Shown: in pieces, positions 1-8,508 of the stretch
Layout: each line of letters opens with the position of its first letter
Numbering within the stretch: position 1 is the first letter of the stretch
Source: Sphingomonas sp. S-NIH.Pt15_0812
GTDB taxonomy: Bacteria; Pseudomonadota; Alphaproteobacteria; Sphingomonadales; Sphingomonadaceae
Length of the DNA: 64,000 nucleotides
Assembly (NCBI RefSeq): GCF_003951315.1
Contig: NZ_QLJH01000013.1
Location: forward strand, 49,054 to 113,053
Direction of reading: 5' to 3'
The notes under the pieces: model-generated
What the model saw: the letters and a program-made list of their open reading frames with translations, nothing else
Told to the model about the DNA's origin: nothing
The model's database searches: none
Translations under genes and position numbers: made by a program

Positions 1-294
1 GAAAAGCGCATCCTGGACGAGGTCGGCCGGCGGCTGATCCCCGATATCCATGAGCGGATCGTCACCAAATTCTCCTATGCCCCGTCCGATTTCGAGACGG
101 ACCTGAACGCGCATCTCGGCAGCGCCTTCAGCCTGGAGCCGGTGCTGACCCAGAGCGCCTATTTCCGCGTCCACAATCGCGACGACGCCATCCCCAACCT
201 GTTCTTCGTCGGGGCGGGCACGCATCCGGGCGCGGGGATTCCGGGCGTGGTCGGCAGCGCCAAGGCGACGGCGCGGCTGATGCTGGAGGGATGA
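1..294 (+). CDS. crtI: Phytoene desaturase, C-terminal end (partial)
   Basis: The reading frame is open from the first base and stops at TGA 292-294, so about 97 C-terminal residues are present and the start lies outside the window. The tail contains NLFFVGAGTHPGAGIPGV, the C-terminal signature of bacterial phytoene desaturases (the FAD-binding end of the amine-oxidase fold), followed by a helix ending ATARLMLEG. The enzyme desaturates phytoene stepwise to lycopene at the inner membrane in carotenoid synthesis. Finding crtB 620 bases downstream on the same strand supports the call. The number of desaturation steps cannot be judged from this fragment. Confidence 0.93.
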   Translation, partial: EKRILDEVGRRLIPDIHERIVTKFSYAPSDFETDLNAHLGSAFSLEPVLTQSAYFRVHNRDDAIPNLFFVGAGTHPGAGIPGVVGSAKATARLMLEG

Positions 295-336
295 GCCGGC
301 TTGTCGGCCGCGCGCGCATATCCTAGCGCGAAGCGC

Positions 337-918
337 ATGAAACGCCTCGCCATCTATTGCGGCTCCGCCACCCCCGCCGACCCCTTGTACCTGGAGGCGG
401 CGCGCGATGTCGGCCGGACGCTCGCCGAACGCGGCATCGGCGTCGTCTATGGCGGCGGCCGGCTCGGCCTGATGGGGGCGGTGGCCGATGCGGCGCTGGC
501 GGCGGGGGGCGAGGTGATCGGCATCATCCCCCAGGCGCTGGTCGATGCCGAGGTCGCGCACCGCGACCTGACCGAACTGCACGTCGTACCGGGGATGCAT
601 GAGCGCAAGAAGGCGTTCACCGACCTGGCCGACGGCTTCGTCACCATCCCCGGCGGCACCGGCACGATGGACGAACTGTGGGAGGCGCTGTCCTGGGCGC
701 AGCTCGGCTATCATGCCGATCCGGTCGGGCTGCTCAACACCGCCGGCTATTACGACCCGCTGATCCAGTTCTGGAACCGGATGGGCGAAGTCGGCTTCCT
801 GCGCCCGCAGCATCGCGACCTGCTGATCGTCGCCGATACGCTGGACGTGCTGCTGGAGCGGATGGCCGCGCATCGCCCAACCCAGCCGATCGTGCGGATG
901 AACGCCGCCGACCTGTGA
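337..918 (+). CDS. LOG family protein (cytokinin riboside 5'-monophosphate phosphoribohydrolase-like)
   Basis: 193 residues, the usual LOG length. It has a Rossmann-like start (RLAIYCGSA), the YGGGRLGLMG loop near 39-47, MHERK at 88-92 and the family signature PGGTGTMDE at 105-113. The family cleaves the N-glycosidic bond of nucleoside 5'-monophosphates, releasing base and ribose phosphate; bacterial members are often annotated as lysine decarboxylase by mistake. I chose ATG 337 because homologues begin at MKRLAIYCGS; an in-frame TTG at 301 would add 12 residues. It lies 42 bases after crtI and its TGA overlaps the crtB start in GTGA, so it is translated inside the carotenoid operon. A carotenoid role is not implied by the family. 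Confidence 0.9.
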   Translation: MKRLAIYCGSATPADPLYLEAARDVGRTLAERGIGVVYGGGRLGLMGAVADAALAAGGEVIGIIPQALVDAEVAHRDLTELHVVPGMHERKKAFTDLADGFVTIPGGTGTMDELWEALSWAQLGYHADPVGLLNTAGYYDPLIQFWNRMGEVGFLRPQHRDLLIVADTLDVLLERMAAHRPTQPIVRMNAADL

Positions 919-1889
919 CCGGCCTGCCGCCCCCGGAGCGCGGCCAGGATCGCACGCAAGACCGCGAGGCGCTGGTCGAGGCGGCGCGGCTGTCGATCGC
1001 GCGCGGATCGAAGAGCTTCGCCGCCGCGTCGCGCCTGTTCGATCCCGCCACGCGCGAGCGGGCCTGGCTGCTCTATGCCTGGTGCCGCGCCTGCGACGAT
1101 ATCGCCGACGGGCAGGACCATGGCCATGGCATGACCCGCGTCGCCGACGCCCCCGCCCGCCTCGCCGAACTGACCGCCAAGACCGAGGCGGCGCTGGCCG
1201 GCGAGGTGGTGGGCGATCCGGCGTTCGATGCGCTGCGCGTCGTCGCGGCGGAGACGGCGATGCCGCCCGCCTGGCCGCGTGCGCTGGTCGCGGGCTTCGC
1301 GCTCGATGCCGAGGAGTGGCGGCCGCGGAGCGAGGAGGATCTCTACCGCTATTGCTACCATGTCGCGGGCGTCGTCGGCTGCATGATGGCGGTGGTGATG
1401 GGCGTCGACCCGGCGGACGACGCGACGCTCGACCGGGCTTGCGACCTGGGGCTGGCGTTCCAGCTCGCCAATATCGCGCGCGACCTGGCGGAGGACGACC
1501 GCGCCGGCCGCTGCTACCTGCCGCAGGACTGGCTGGACGAGGCCGGGATCGCACCCGGCACGCTGTCGGACCCGGCGAACCGGGCCGCCGTCGCGGTCCT
1601 GGCGACCCGTCTCGCCACCCGGGCCGCGATGTTCGAGGCGAGCGCGCGCGGCGGCACCCCGGCCCTGTCGACGCGATCGGCCTGGGCGGTGCTGTCGGCG
1701 GCGGACATCTACGGCGCGATCGCCCGCAAGGTCGCGGCCGCCGGCGGGGCGGCCTGGGACCGGCGGGTCGGCACGTCGAAATGGGAGAAGATTGGCTTCA
1801 TCACCCGGTCCTGGAGCCGGGCGAAGCGGCGCACGCGCCTCTATGCGGACGTGCCGCGCGATCCGGTGCTCTGGACCCGGCCGCGCTGA
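915..1889 (+). CDS. crtB: Phytoene synthase (squalene/phytoene synthase family)
   Basis: Condenses two geranylgeranyl diphosphates to phytoene, the first committed step of carotenoid synthesis. At 324 residues it is normal for CrtB. Both aspartate-rich Mg-binding motifs are present: YAWCRACDDIAD near 54-65 and NIARDLAEDDRAG near 185-197, followed by the substrate-pocket CYLP. The start is inferred as GTG 915, which overlaps the stop of the preceding LOG gene (GTGA); there is no in-frame ATG before the conserved SIARGSKSF segment, so coupled translation is likely. A diapophytoene or squalene synthase is an alternative, but the crtI neighbour makes CrtB much the better reading. Confidence 0.93.
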   Translation: MTGLPPPERGQDRTQDREALVEAARLSIARGSKSFAAASRLFDPATRERAWLLYAWCRACDDIADGQDHGHGMTRVADAPARLAELTAKTEAALAGEVVGDPAFDALRVVAAETAMPPAWPRALVAGFALDAEEWRPRSEEDLYRYCYHVAGVVGCMMAVVMGVDPADDATLDRACDLGLAFQLANIARDLAEDDRAGRCYLPQDWLDEAGIAPGTLSDPANRAAVAVLATRLATRAAMFEASARGGTPALSTRSAWAVLSAADIYGAIARKVAAAGGAAWDRRVGTSKWEKIGFITRSWSRAKRRTRLYADVPRDPVLWTRPR

Positions 1890-1896
1890 CCGACCT

Positions 1897-2439
1897 ATGC
1901 CCAACCCGTCGCCCAGCCCCCACGCCCCCTTGCTCCGCACCGACCGGCTGGTGCTGACCGGCCATCGTCCGGCCGATCTGGACGGGCTGGCGGCGATGTG
2001 GGGCGACCCCCGCGTCTATGCCCGGATCGGTGGCCAGCCCCGCCCGCGCGAGGAGGTGTGGATCCGTCTTTTGCGATCGATCGGGACGTGGACGGCGTTC
2101 GGCTACGGCTCCTGGGTGGTGCGCGAGACGGCGGATGGGCCGCCGCTGGGCGAGGTCGGGCTGATCGAGGCGAAGCGCGCGATCGATCCGCCGCTGACCG
2201 CGACGGAGACGGGCTGGACGCTGTCGCCCGAGCGGCATGGCCGGGGCTATGCGCACGAGGCGATGGCGGCGGTGCTCGGCTGGGCCGATGCCCAGGGGAG
2301 GACGCGGACTCAGTGCATCATCGATCCGGGCAATGCCGCCTCGATCCGGCTGGCGACGGCGCTGGGCTATGTCCGCCGTGGCGAGGCCCGGTATCACGAC
2401 CGGGCGATCCTGTGCTTCGAGCGGATCGCCGCCGGCTGA
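1897..2439 (+). CDS. GNAT acetyltransferase, RimJ/RimL type
   Basis: 180 residues beginning with the RimL-style entry LLRTDRLVLTGHRPAD, then GWTLSPERHGRGYAHEA, whose R-x-x-G-R/G-Y segment is the acetyl-CoA pyrophosphate loop (motif A), and ASIRLATALGYVRRG, the usual C-terminal motif B. It transfers an acetyl group to an amine; the substrate is not predictable, since the RimJ/RimL group covers ribosomal protein N-termini, antibiotics and small metabolites. ATG 1897 is 8 bases after the crtB stop, so it may be the last gene of the crt transcript, with no evident role in it. Confidence 0.85.
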   Translation: MPNPSPSPHAPLLRTDRLVLTGHRPADLDGLAAMWGDPRVYARIGGQPRPREEVWIRLLRSIGTWTAFGYGSWVVRETADGPPLGEVGLIEAKRAIDPPLTATETGWTLSPERHGRGYAHEAMAAVLGWADAQGRTRTQCIIDPGNAASIRLATALGYVRRGEARYHDRAILCFERIAAG

Positions 2440-2500
2440 TTGGTATCATGGCGTTTCGCCGCATTCGGGGCTAAGACCGACCGATTGGGGGCGAGCCAAT

Positions 2501-3169
2501 ATGGAAGCGGACTGGAAGATCGAAGCCGAGCGGCTGGCGACGCTGGAGGATTACCGGCTCCTCGACACGCCGCGCGAACCCATGTTCGATGCCATCGTCC
2601 GCCAGGCGGCGTCCGGGGCGGACACCCCGATCGCGCTGATCACGCTGATCGACGACCGGCGGCAATGGTTCAAGGCGGCGCAGGGGGTCGACCATCGCGA
2701 GGACCCGATCGACCAGTCGATCTGCGCGCACGCGATCCGCAGCGATGCGCTGTTCGAGGTGCCGGATGCCAGCGCCGACGCCCGCTTCGCCCATTTCCCC
2801 GCCGTCGCGCGCGAGGGGGGCATCCGCTTCTATGCCGGCGTGCCGCTGACGATGAAGAACGGCGCGCGGCTCGGCACGCTGTGCGTCATCGATACCGAGC
2901 GGCGCGAGGGACTGGATCCGGAGGAGCGCGACCTGCTGGAGCGGCTGGCGCGCCGCACCGTCGCCGCCTTCGAACTGGCGCGCGACATGCACCGCGATGC
3001 GACGCTGCCCGCCGACCCGGCGACGGTGGACGAGCGCGTCTGGCTGGACCAGGCGCTGAGCCTGATGGCGCGCGCCTCGGCGGCGCTCGACCGGGTGGAG
3101 GCGTCGGCGGCGCTCGCCCATCTGGAACAGGCGATCGTCACGGTCGAGACGCGTCGCGCGCTGCTATAG
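2501..3169 (+). CDS. GAF domain protein
   Basis: 222 residues. The first ~155 form one GAF domain: RLLDTPREPMFDAIVRQA, LITLIDDRRQWFKAAQG, QSICAHAI, FYAGVPL and GTLCVIDT all fit the small cytosolic GAF group that often precedes diguanylate cyclases or kinases. The remaining ~65 residues are a helical tail with no output domain, so this is a stand-alone sensor or a partner of another protein. The ligand is unknown. The gene is 61 bases after the acetyltransferase and its stop overlaps by 6 bases the end of the convergent ABC permease gene. Confidence 0.82.
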   Translation: MEADWKIEAERLATLEDYRLLDTPREPMFDAIVRQAASGADTPIALITLIDDRRQWFKAAQGVDHREDPIDQSICAHAIRSDALFEVPDASADARFAHFPAVAREGGIRFYAGVPLTMKNGARLGTLCVIDTERREGLDPEERDLLERLARRTVAAFELARDMHRDATLPADPATVDERVWLDQALSLMARASAALDRVEASAALAHLEQAIVTVETRRALL

Positions 3170-5662
3170 CGCCCGCAACGCCGCCGCCGGCCGGGCGCGC
3201 AGCACCGGCAGGCTGCCGGCCAGGCCGATCGCCACCGTCGCCCCCGCCCCGATCGCCAGCGTCGCCGCGACCGTGGGCCAGTCGGGCAGCCAGGCGAAGT
3301 CGAACAGCCGGGTCACCACATACCAGCCGCCGGCCGTGCCCAGCGCCAGCGCGACCAGGCTCATGATCGCGGCGAGCATCGCATATTCGGCCGCCTGCAC
3401 CGCCAGCACCTGACCGCGCGTCGCGCCCAGCACCTTCAGGATCGTCGCATCATAGGTGCGGCTGGCCCGCGCCGCCGCGATCGCGCCGACCAGCACCGCG
3501 ATGCCGGCCAGCACCGCCACCCCGGCGGCGGCGGCGATCGCGGTCGCCATCTGGCGCACCACGGTCTGCACCTGGGCCAGCACGCCGCCGACCTCGATCA
3601 CCGAGGTGGAGGGGAATCGCGGCAGCAGCGCGGCGGTGACGGCGGGCACGCGGGCGCGGGGCATGTCGATCGTCGCGGCCAGATTGTGCGGCACATCGGC
3701 CAGCGCGCCGGGCGAGAAGACCAGCACGAAGTTGAAGCCCAGCGTATCCCAGGCGATCCGCCGGAACGAGGCGATCCTGGCGGTGCGCTCCAGCCCCAGC
3801 ACCGAGATGGTCAGGGGATCGCCGATATGCAGGTCCAGCGCCTTGGCCAGGCGTTCGTCGACCGACACCAGCGGCCGCCGCCCCTCCGCCGCATTCCACC
3901 AGCGGCCGGCGGTCAGCGCGCTGCCGGGCGGCAGGGCGGCGGCGAAGGTCAGCCCGCGCTCGCCGCGCAGCGCCCAGGCGGCCTCGGGAATCGTCTTCAG
4001 ATCGGCGACGCGCGTCCGGCCATAGCCGGTGATGGTGCCGCGCATCAGCGGCACGGTGGCGATGGTCGCGTCCGGCGCGGCATGGCGGATGGTGGCGCGG
4101 AACAGCGCCTCCTGCTCGGGCGGCACGTCGAGCGCGAACAGGGCGGGGGCGCGATCGGGGATGGTGCGGCGGATATTCCCGTCCAGACTGGTGCGGATGG
4201 TCGCCAGCAGCACGAACAGGGTCAGCCCCAGGCCGAGCGCCACGACCAGCGCGACGGTGCGCGCCCCCGGCCGGTGCAGCCCGCCCAGCGCCAACCGCAC
4301 CAGGGGCTGGCGTGGGCGCGGCAGCCGGGCGGCCAGCGCCCGGATCGCCCAGCCGATGCCGGTCAGCAGCAGCAGCGTGCCCGCCGCCGCACCCAGGAAG
4401 CCGGCGGCGAAGCCCGGCCGCTCGCTGGTCCACAGGGCCAGCGCGACGATCGCCGCTCCGGCCAGCGCCATCCAGCCGGCGGCTCGGCGCGGGATCGCCC
4501 GACCCGCGCCCGTCACGCCGCGCAGCAAGGTCGCGGCCGGCACCCGGCCCGCCGCGACCAGGGCGGGCGCGCAAAAGGCCAGCGCGATCAGCAGGCCATA
4601 GGCGGCGGCCAGCGCCAGCGGCAGCGGCTGCACCGCCCAGCCCGGCGCGACCGGCAGCACCGCGCCGGCCAGATGCCCGATCAGCGGCACCGCCAGCCAG
4701 CCGATCACCAAGCCCATCGCAATGCCGACGACCGACACCGCCAGGATCTGGAGCAGGTAGATGCGCGTCACCAGGCTGCTGGTCGCGCCCAGCACCTTGA
4801 GCATGGCGATGCTCTGGCGGCGCTGGTCCAGATAGGAGGAGACGCCGTTGCCGACGCCGATCCCCGCGATCACCAGCGCCGCCAGCCCGACCAGGGTCAG
4901 GAACTCGCCCATCCGCATCACGAAGCGGCTGGCCCCCGGCGAGGCGCGGTCGCGGGTGCGCGTCTCCCAGCCGGCGGCGGGGAAGCGGCGCTCGAACGCG
5001 CGGAGCGTGGCGGCGGGGTCGCGGTCGGCGAGCGCGACCCGGTAGCGCGTGTCGTAGAGGCTCCCCGGCTGCACCAGTCCGGTGCGGTCCAGCCCGGCGC
5101 GCGACACCATCACCACCGGGCCGAGCGTGAAGCCCTCGCTCAGCCGGTCCGGCTCCTCGGCCAGCACGCCGCCGACGCGGAACGACGCGCTGCCCAGCCG
5201 CAGCGTCGCGCCGCGCCCGATCCGCAGCCGGTCGGCCAGCGCGGGAGCGATCCAGGCCGTGTCGGGGCCGGGTGCGCGCACGCTCCGCCCGTCCGCCAGC
5301 GTCAGCCGGCCATAGAGCAGATAGGCGGTGTCCACCGCCTTCAACTGGACGGGTGCGGTGCGATCGGCGGCGGCGATCGCCATCGACTGCATCCGGATCG
5401 TCTCCGACACCGTGCCCATCGCCCGCATCGCCGCGCGTTCCGCCGGGTCGGCGGTGCGCTGCGAGACCGAGAGTTCGACATCGCCGCCCAGCAGCTCGCG
5501 CCCGCGCGCACCCAGTTCGTCGGCGATGGCGGCGGAGAGGCTGCCGATCGCCGCCAGCGCGCCGACGCCCAGCACCAGGCAGACCAGCAGCAGCCGCAAC
5601 CCCCGGAACCGCGCCGACAATTCGCGACGGGCCAGCCGCCAGGCCAGCGGCCATGTGCTCAT
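3164..5662 (-). CDS. ABC transporter permease, FtsX/YbbP family
   Basis: 832 residues with a positively charged start (RLARRELSARFRGLR), a first TM helix near 24-48, a periplasmic MacB-like region, and two FtsX-type four-helix blocks: one begins around residue 255 (LVGLAALVIAGIGVGNGVSS), the other lies in the last ~130 residues. The double-FtsX architecture and ~800-residue length match E. coli YbbP. Its ATG overlaps the stop of the ATPase gene (ATGA), so the two subunits are translationally coupled. With the divergent TesA-like gene this reproduces the tesA-ybbA-ybbP neighbourhood of other proteobacteria. The exported substrate is not established; lipids or lipoproteins are an inference from the partner esterase. 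Confidence 0.88.
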   Translation of the reverse strand: MSTWPLAWRLARRELSARFRGLRLLLVCLVLGVGALAAIGSLSAAIADELGARGRELLGGDVELSVSQRTADPAERAAMRAMGTVSETIRMQSMAIAAADRTAPVQLKAVDTAYLLYGRLTLADGRSVRAPGPDTAWIAPALADRLRIGRGATLRLGSASFRVGGVLAEEPDRLSEGFTLGPVVMVSRAGLDRTGLVQPGSLYDTRYRVALADRDPAATLRAFERRFPAAGWETRTRDRASPGASRFVMRMGEFLTLVGLAALVIAGIGVGNGVSSYLDQRRQSIAMLKVLGATSSLVTRIYLLQILAVSVVGIAMGLVIGWLAVPLIGHLAGAVLPVAPGWAVQPLPLALAAAYGLLIALAFCAPALVAAGRVPAATLLRGVTGAGRAIPRRAAGWMALAGAAIVALALWTSERPGFAAGFLGAAAGTLLLLTGIGWAIRALAARLPRPRQPLVRLALGGLHRPGARTVALVVALGLGLTLFVLLATIRTSLDGNIRRTIPDRAPALFALDVPPEQEALFRATIRHAAPDATIATVPLMRGTITGYGRTRVADLKTIPEAAWALRGERGLTFAAALPPGSALTAGRWWNAAEGRRPLVSVDERLAKALDLHIGDPLTISVLGLERTARIASFRRIAWDTLGFNFVLVFSPGALADVPHNLAATIDMPRARVPAVTAALLPRFPSTSVIEVGGVLAQVQTVVRQMATAIAAAAGVAVLAGIAVLVGAIAAARASRTYDATILKVLGATRGQVLAVQAAEYAMLAAIMSLVALALGTAGGWYVVTRLFDFAWLPDWPTVAATLAIGAGATVAIGLAGSLPVLRARPAAALRAL

Positions 5663-6333
5663 GCCACCAGCCGCCCGTCGACCATTTCCAGCGTCCGGTC
5701 GCAGCGCTGGCCCAGCGCCGGATCATGGGTGATGATGACCAGGCTGGCGCCGCTTGCCCGCTGGCGCTCGAACAGCAGGTCGATGATCCGCCGTCCGGTC
5801 GCGCCGTCCAGATTGCCGGTCGGCTCGTCGGCGAAGACGATGCTGGGGGCGGGGGCCAGGGCGCGGGCGATCGCCACGCGCTGCTGCTCGCCGCCGGACA
5901 GTTGCGACGGATAATGGTCCAGCCGGTGCGCCAGGCCGACCGCCGCCAGTTCCGCCTCGGCGCGCGCCTGCGCGTCGGGAAGGCCCGCCAGCTCCATCGG
6001 CACCGCGACATTCTCGTGCGCGGTCATCGTCGGGAGCAGGTGGAAGGCTTGCAGGACGATGCCGATCCGGCCCCGCCGCGCCACCGCCAGCCGGTCCTCG
6101 TCCAGCGTGCCGAAATCCTGCCCGTTCACCAGCACCTGCCCGCCGGTCGCGCGCTCCAGCCCCGACAGCACCGCCATCAGCGACGACTTGCCCGATCCCG
6201 ACGCGCCGAGCAGCGCGACGCTCTCGCCCGCGCGCACCTCCAGGTCGATGCCGCGCAGGATCTCGACCGGCTCCGCACCGCCCAGCACCAGCCTTACATC
6301 GCGGGCGCGGATCACCATATCCGGAGCCGACAT
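5659..6333 (-). CDS. ABC transporter ATP-binding protein, YbbA/LolD type
   Basis: 224 residues with a full set of ABC motifs: Walker A GASGSGKSS near 43-51, Q-loop at VLQAFHLLP, signature LSGGEQQRVAIARAL, Walker B IVFADEPTGNLDG and the H-loop in VIITHDPALG. It is the nucleotide-binding subunit of the exporter formed with the downstream FtsX-type permease. Its start faces the TesA-like gene with only 19 bases between the two ATGs, so the divergent promoters must overlap each other or the coding starts. Confidence 0.93.
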   Translation of the reverse strand: MSAPDMVIRARDVRLVLGGAEPVEILRGIDLEVRAGESVALLGASGSGKSSLMAVLSGLERATGGQVLVNGQDFGTLDEDRLAVARRGRIGIVLQAFHLLPTMTAHENVAVPMELAGLPDAQARAEAELAAVGLAHRLDHYPSQLSGGEQQRVAIARALAPAPSIVFADEPTGNLDGATGRRIIDLLFERQRASGASLVIITHDPALGQRCDRTLEMVDGRLVA

Positions 6334-6352
6334 CAGGACGCCAAAGGCAAGA

Positions 6353-7111
6353 ATGACAAAATCATACCGGCATTATGGGCGGGCGGTCGTCCCGATCCAA
6401 GCCATGGCGCTGCTGGCGGCGTGCAATGGTCAAAATGGTCAGGGCGATCCGGCGGTCCAGGCGAACACGGCCACCGCCGCCACGTCACCGATGCCCGCTA
6501 CGACTCCCGCCGGGACGGTCCCGGTCAGCGGGCCGAAGCGGCTGGTGCTGGCGTTCGGCGACAGCCTCTATGCCGGCTATGGCCTGGCGCGCGGACAGAG
6601 CCTGCCCGATGCGCTCCAGACGCGACTGCGCGGGGCGGGGGTCGATGCGACCATCGTCAATGCCGGCGTGTCGGGCGACACCACGGCCGGCGGGCGGCGG
6701 CGGCTGGCCTATACGCTCGACCGGCTGGATCGCCGGCCCGATCTGGTGCTGCTCGGCCTGGGCGGCAACGACGTGCTGCGCCAGGTATCTCCGGCGGAGA
6801 CGCGCGCCAATCTGGAGGCGATGCTGGCCGAACTCGATCGCCGCCATATCCCGGTGGTGCTGACGGGGATGCTCGCACCGCCCAATCTGGGGCCGGATTT
6901 CGCCGGGCGGTTCAACGCGATCTTCCCCGATCTCGCCCGCCGGCACGACGCGCCGCTCGATCCCTTCATCCTCCAGGGGGTGATCGGCAACCGGGCGCTG
7001 ATGCTGCCGGACGGCGTCCACCCCAATGCGCAAGGGGTGGAGCGGATCGCCGACCGGCTCGCGCCCCTGGTCGAACGCCGGCTCGCGGAGCTGCCGCGCG
7101 ACGATCGGTGA
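6353..7111 (+). CDS. Arylesterase / TesA-like SGNH hydrolase, probable lipoprotein
   Basis: 252 residues. The N-terminus holds a short hydrophobic stretch ending in the lipobox LAAC with Cys24, then a ~35-residue Thr/Ala/Pro-rich linker, then the SGNH domain: block I FGDSLYAGYG with nucleophile Ser71, GNDVL as block III and DGVHPN with Asp220 and His223 as block V. It should hydrolyse esters or lysophospholipids in the periplasm, anchored to a membrane. The divergent YbbA/YbbP-type ABC genes give the classic tesA context. The lipoprotein form differs from E. coli TesA, which is soluble; the basic n-region before the lipobox is unusually long, so the signal should be treated as likely rather than certain. 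Confidence 0.88.
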   Translation: MTKSYRHYGRAVVPIQAMALLAACNGQNGQGDPAVQANTATAATSPMPATTPAGTVPVSGPKRLVLAFGDSLYAGYGLARGQSLPDALQTRLRGAGVDATIVNAGVSGDTTAGGRRRLAYTLDRLDRRPDLVLLGLGGNDVLRQVSPAETRANLEAMLAELDRRHIPVVLTGMLAPPNLGPDFAGRFNAIFPDLARRHDAPLDPFILQGVIGNRALMLPDGVHPNAQGVERIADRLAPLVERRLAELPRDDR

Positions 7112-7204
7112 GCCAAATCGGCCCGGCTGCGGGACCGCCATTGTTTGGTAACCAAGCCCGTGTATGCTGCGGTGCGGCACGAGGCCGCACGAGGATCAAT
7201 CGAC

Positions 7205-7306
7205 ATGTTCGATGCGCTGGGCGCCATGTGGTATGAAGTCGGCGCGGCGGTGCTGTTGCTGTCCGGCGTGCTCCTGAGCAATTTCGCCCGTCCCCGCCGG
7301 CCCTGA
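7205..7306 (+). CDS. Possible 33-residue single-pass membrane peptide
   Basis: A short frame from ATG 7205 to TGA 7304-7306 encodes MFDALGAMWYEVGAAVLLLS and on to a basic ...FARPRRP tail: one hydrophobic helix of about 15-18 residues followed by positive charges, the shape of small membrane proteins. A GAGGA stretch lies 8-9 bases before the ATG. It sits alone in the 220-base gap between the esterase and the convergent hydrolase gene. No homologue is known to me; support is only the SD-like sequence and the composition. Confidence 0.35.
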   Translation: MFDALGAMWYEVGAAVLLLSGVLLSNFARPRRP

Positions 7307-7331
7307 GGGTTCAGGGCCGGGCGGGTCCGGT

Positions 7332-8339
7332 TCAGTTGCGCCTGTCACGATAGACCGCGACGCCGATCGCGGCGGCGGCGACCAGGGCGGTGGTCGCCAG
7401 CACTGCGGGCCGTGATGGCATGGCCGGCTCGACAAGGGCCACGGGCGATGGCAGCGGCGACAGGGTGGCGGGATCGCCGGTGAACAGCCGCACCAGATGC
7501 CTTGCGACCGCGGCCGGGTCCTCGCGCTGCGGGAAATGGCCGACGCCCGCCAGATGCACCTTGGCGAATGGGCCACGGAACTTCGCCCGGACATCCTCCG
7601 ATGCGGAGGGCGGATTCACCCCGTCGCGGTCGCCCTGGATATAGAGCGTCGGCAGCGCCAGCGTCGCGGTCGCCTTCACCGCATCCGCCAGCCAGCGGCC
7701 GCGCGGGTCGGGATCGGCCTCGTCCCAGCGCGCACGATAGCTGTGCAGCGTCACCGCCACCCAGTCCGGATTGTCGAAGGCGCGCGACACCCGCTCGAAC
7801 AGCGCTTCGTCGAACCAGCCGGGCGGCGACCAGTTGGTCCAGTGGATATGCGCGAACCCCTTGGGGTCGTCGCGCACCGCCCGTGCGCCGCGCGCGGTCG
7901 CCATGAACCAGTGATACCATTGCCGCTGCGCCTGTTCGAAGGACGGTGTCGCCATGCCGCCCAGGCGCGGCGGCGTGCTGAGCATCGCCATGCGCTGCAC
8001 CCGCTCGGGCCAGCCGACCGCCAGTGCCTCGGCGATGTTCGATCCCCAGTCATGGCCCGCGACCATGAATCGCCCGATGCCGAGCCGGTCGAGCAGCGCG
8101 ATCGCGTCCAGCGCCAGGATCGCGCTGTCGCCGGTGCGCGGCGCGGTGCGGTTGCGGAACCGAGTCGCGCCGAAGCCGCGCAGGCTCGGCACGATGGCGC
8201 GCAGCCCCGCCGCCGTCAGTGCCGGCACTACCTCGTCCCAGGTCGAGGCATCGTCGGGCCAGCCATGTAGCAGCAGCACGACCGGCGCGCCGGGATCGCC
8301 GTGATCCGCATAGGCGATCTCCAGATCGTCGGTGGTCAT
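7332..8339 (-). CDS. Alpha/beta hydrolase (epoxide hydrolase/haloalkane dehalogenase-like) with C-terminal membrane anchor
   Basis: 335 residues from ATG 8339 (MTTDDLEIAYADHG); an upstream ATG at 8372 would add 11, and neither has a convincing ribosome binding site. Motifs: oxyanion-hole HGWPDD, nucleophile elbow GHDWGS with aspartate as nucleophile, and the catalytic His in VGHFPQRED. The Asp nucleophile and the Trp after it point to epoxide hydrolases or dehalogenases rather than esterases. Unusually, the last ~25 residues (AVLATTALVAAAAIGVAV then YRDRRN) form a single hydrophobic helix with a basic end, which would tether the enzyme to the inner membrane with the catalytic domain in the cytosol. 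The substrate is unknown. Confidence 0.85.
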   Translation of the reverse strand: MTTDDLEIAYADHGDPGAPVVLLLHGWPDDASTWDEVVPALTAAGLRAIVPSLRGFGATRFRNRTAPRTGDSAILALDAIALLDRLGIGRFMVAGHDWGSNIAEALAVGWPERVQRMAMLSTPPRLGGMATPSFEQAQRQWYHWFMATARGARAVRDDPKGFAHIHWTNWSPPGWFDEALFERVSRAFDNPDWVAVTLHSYRARWDEADPDPRGRWLADAVKATATLALPTLYIQGDRDGVNPPSASEDVRAKFRGPFAKVHLAGVGHFPQREDPAAVARHLVRLFTGDPATLSPLPSPVALVEPAMPSRPAVLATTALVAAAAIGVAVYRDRRN

Positions 8340-8508
8340 CGTCTTCGGGGCTGCGTGTCGTCCGTCTTGCATTCTCCGCACAACCGACCGGGCGGCCCTG
8401 GGGTTCAATGATCCAGCGGCGTTGCGGCACCGGTCGGCGCAAGCCGCGCGGCAACCAGGGGCGGGGGTGGGGGTTGTCCCCTCCACATCGGTAAAGGGGA
8501 CAGGTTGG

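Noticed and set aside
3686..5914. A 742-codon open frame opposite the ABC permease
   Set aside because: Gln/Arg/Gly-rich shadow; the permease and its ATPase are clear on the other strand.
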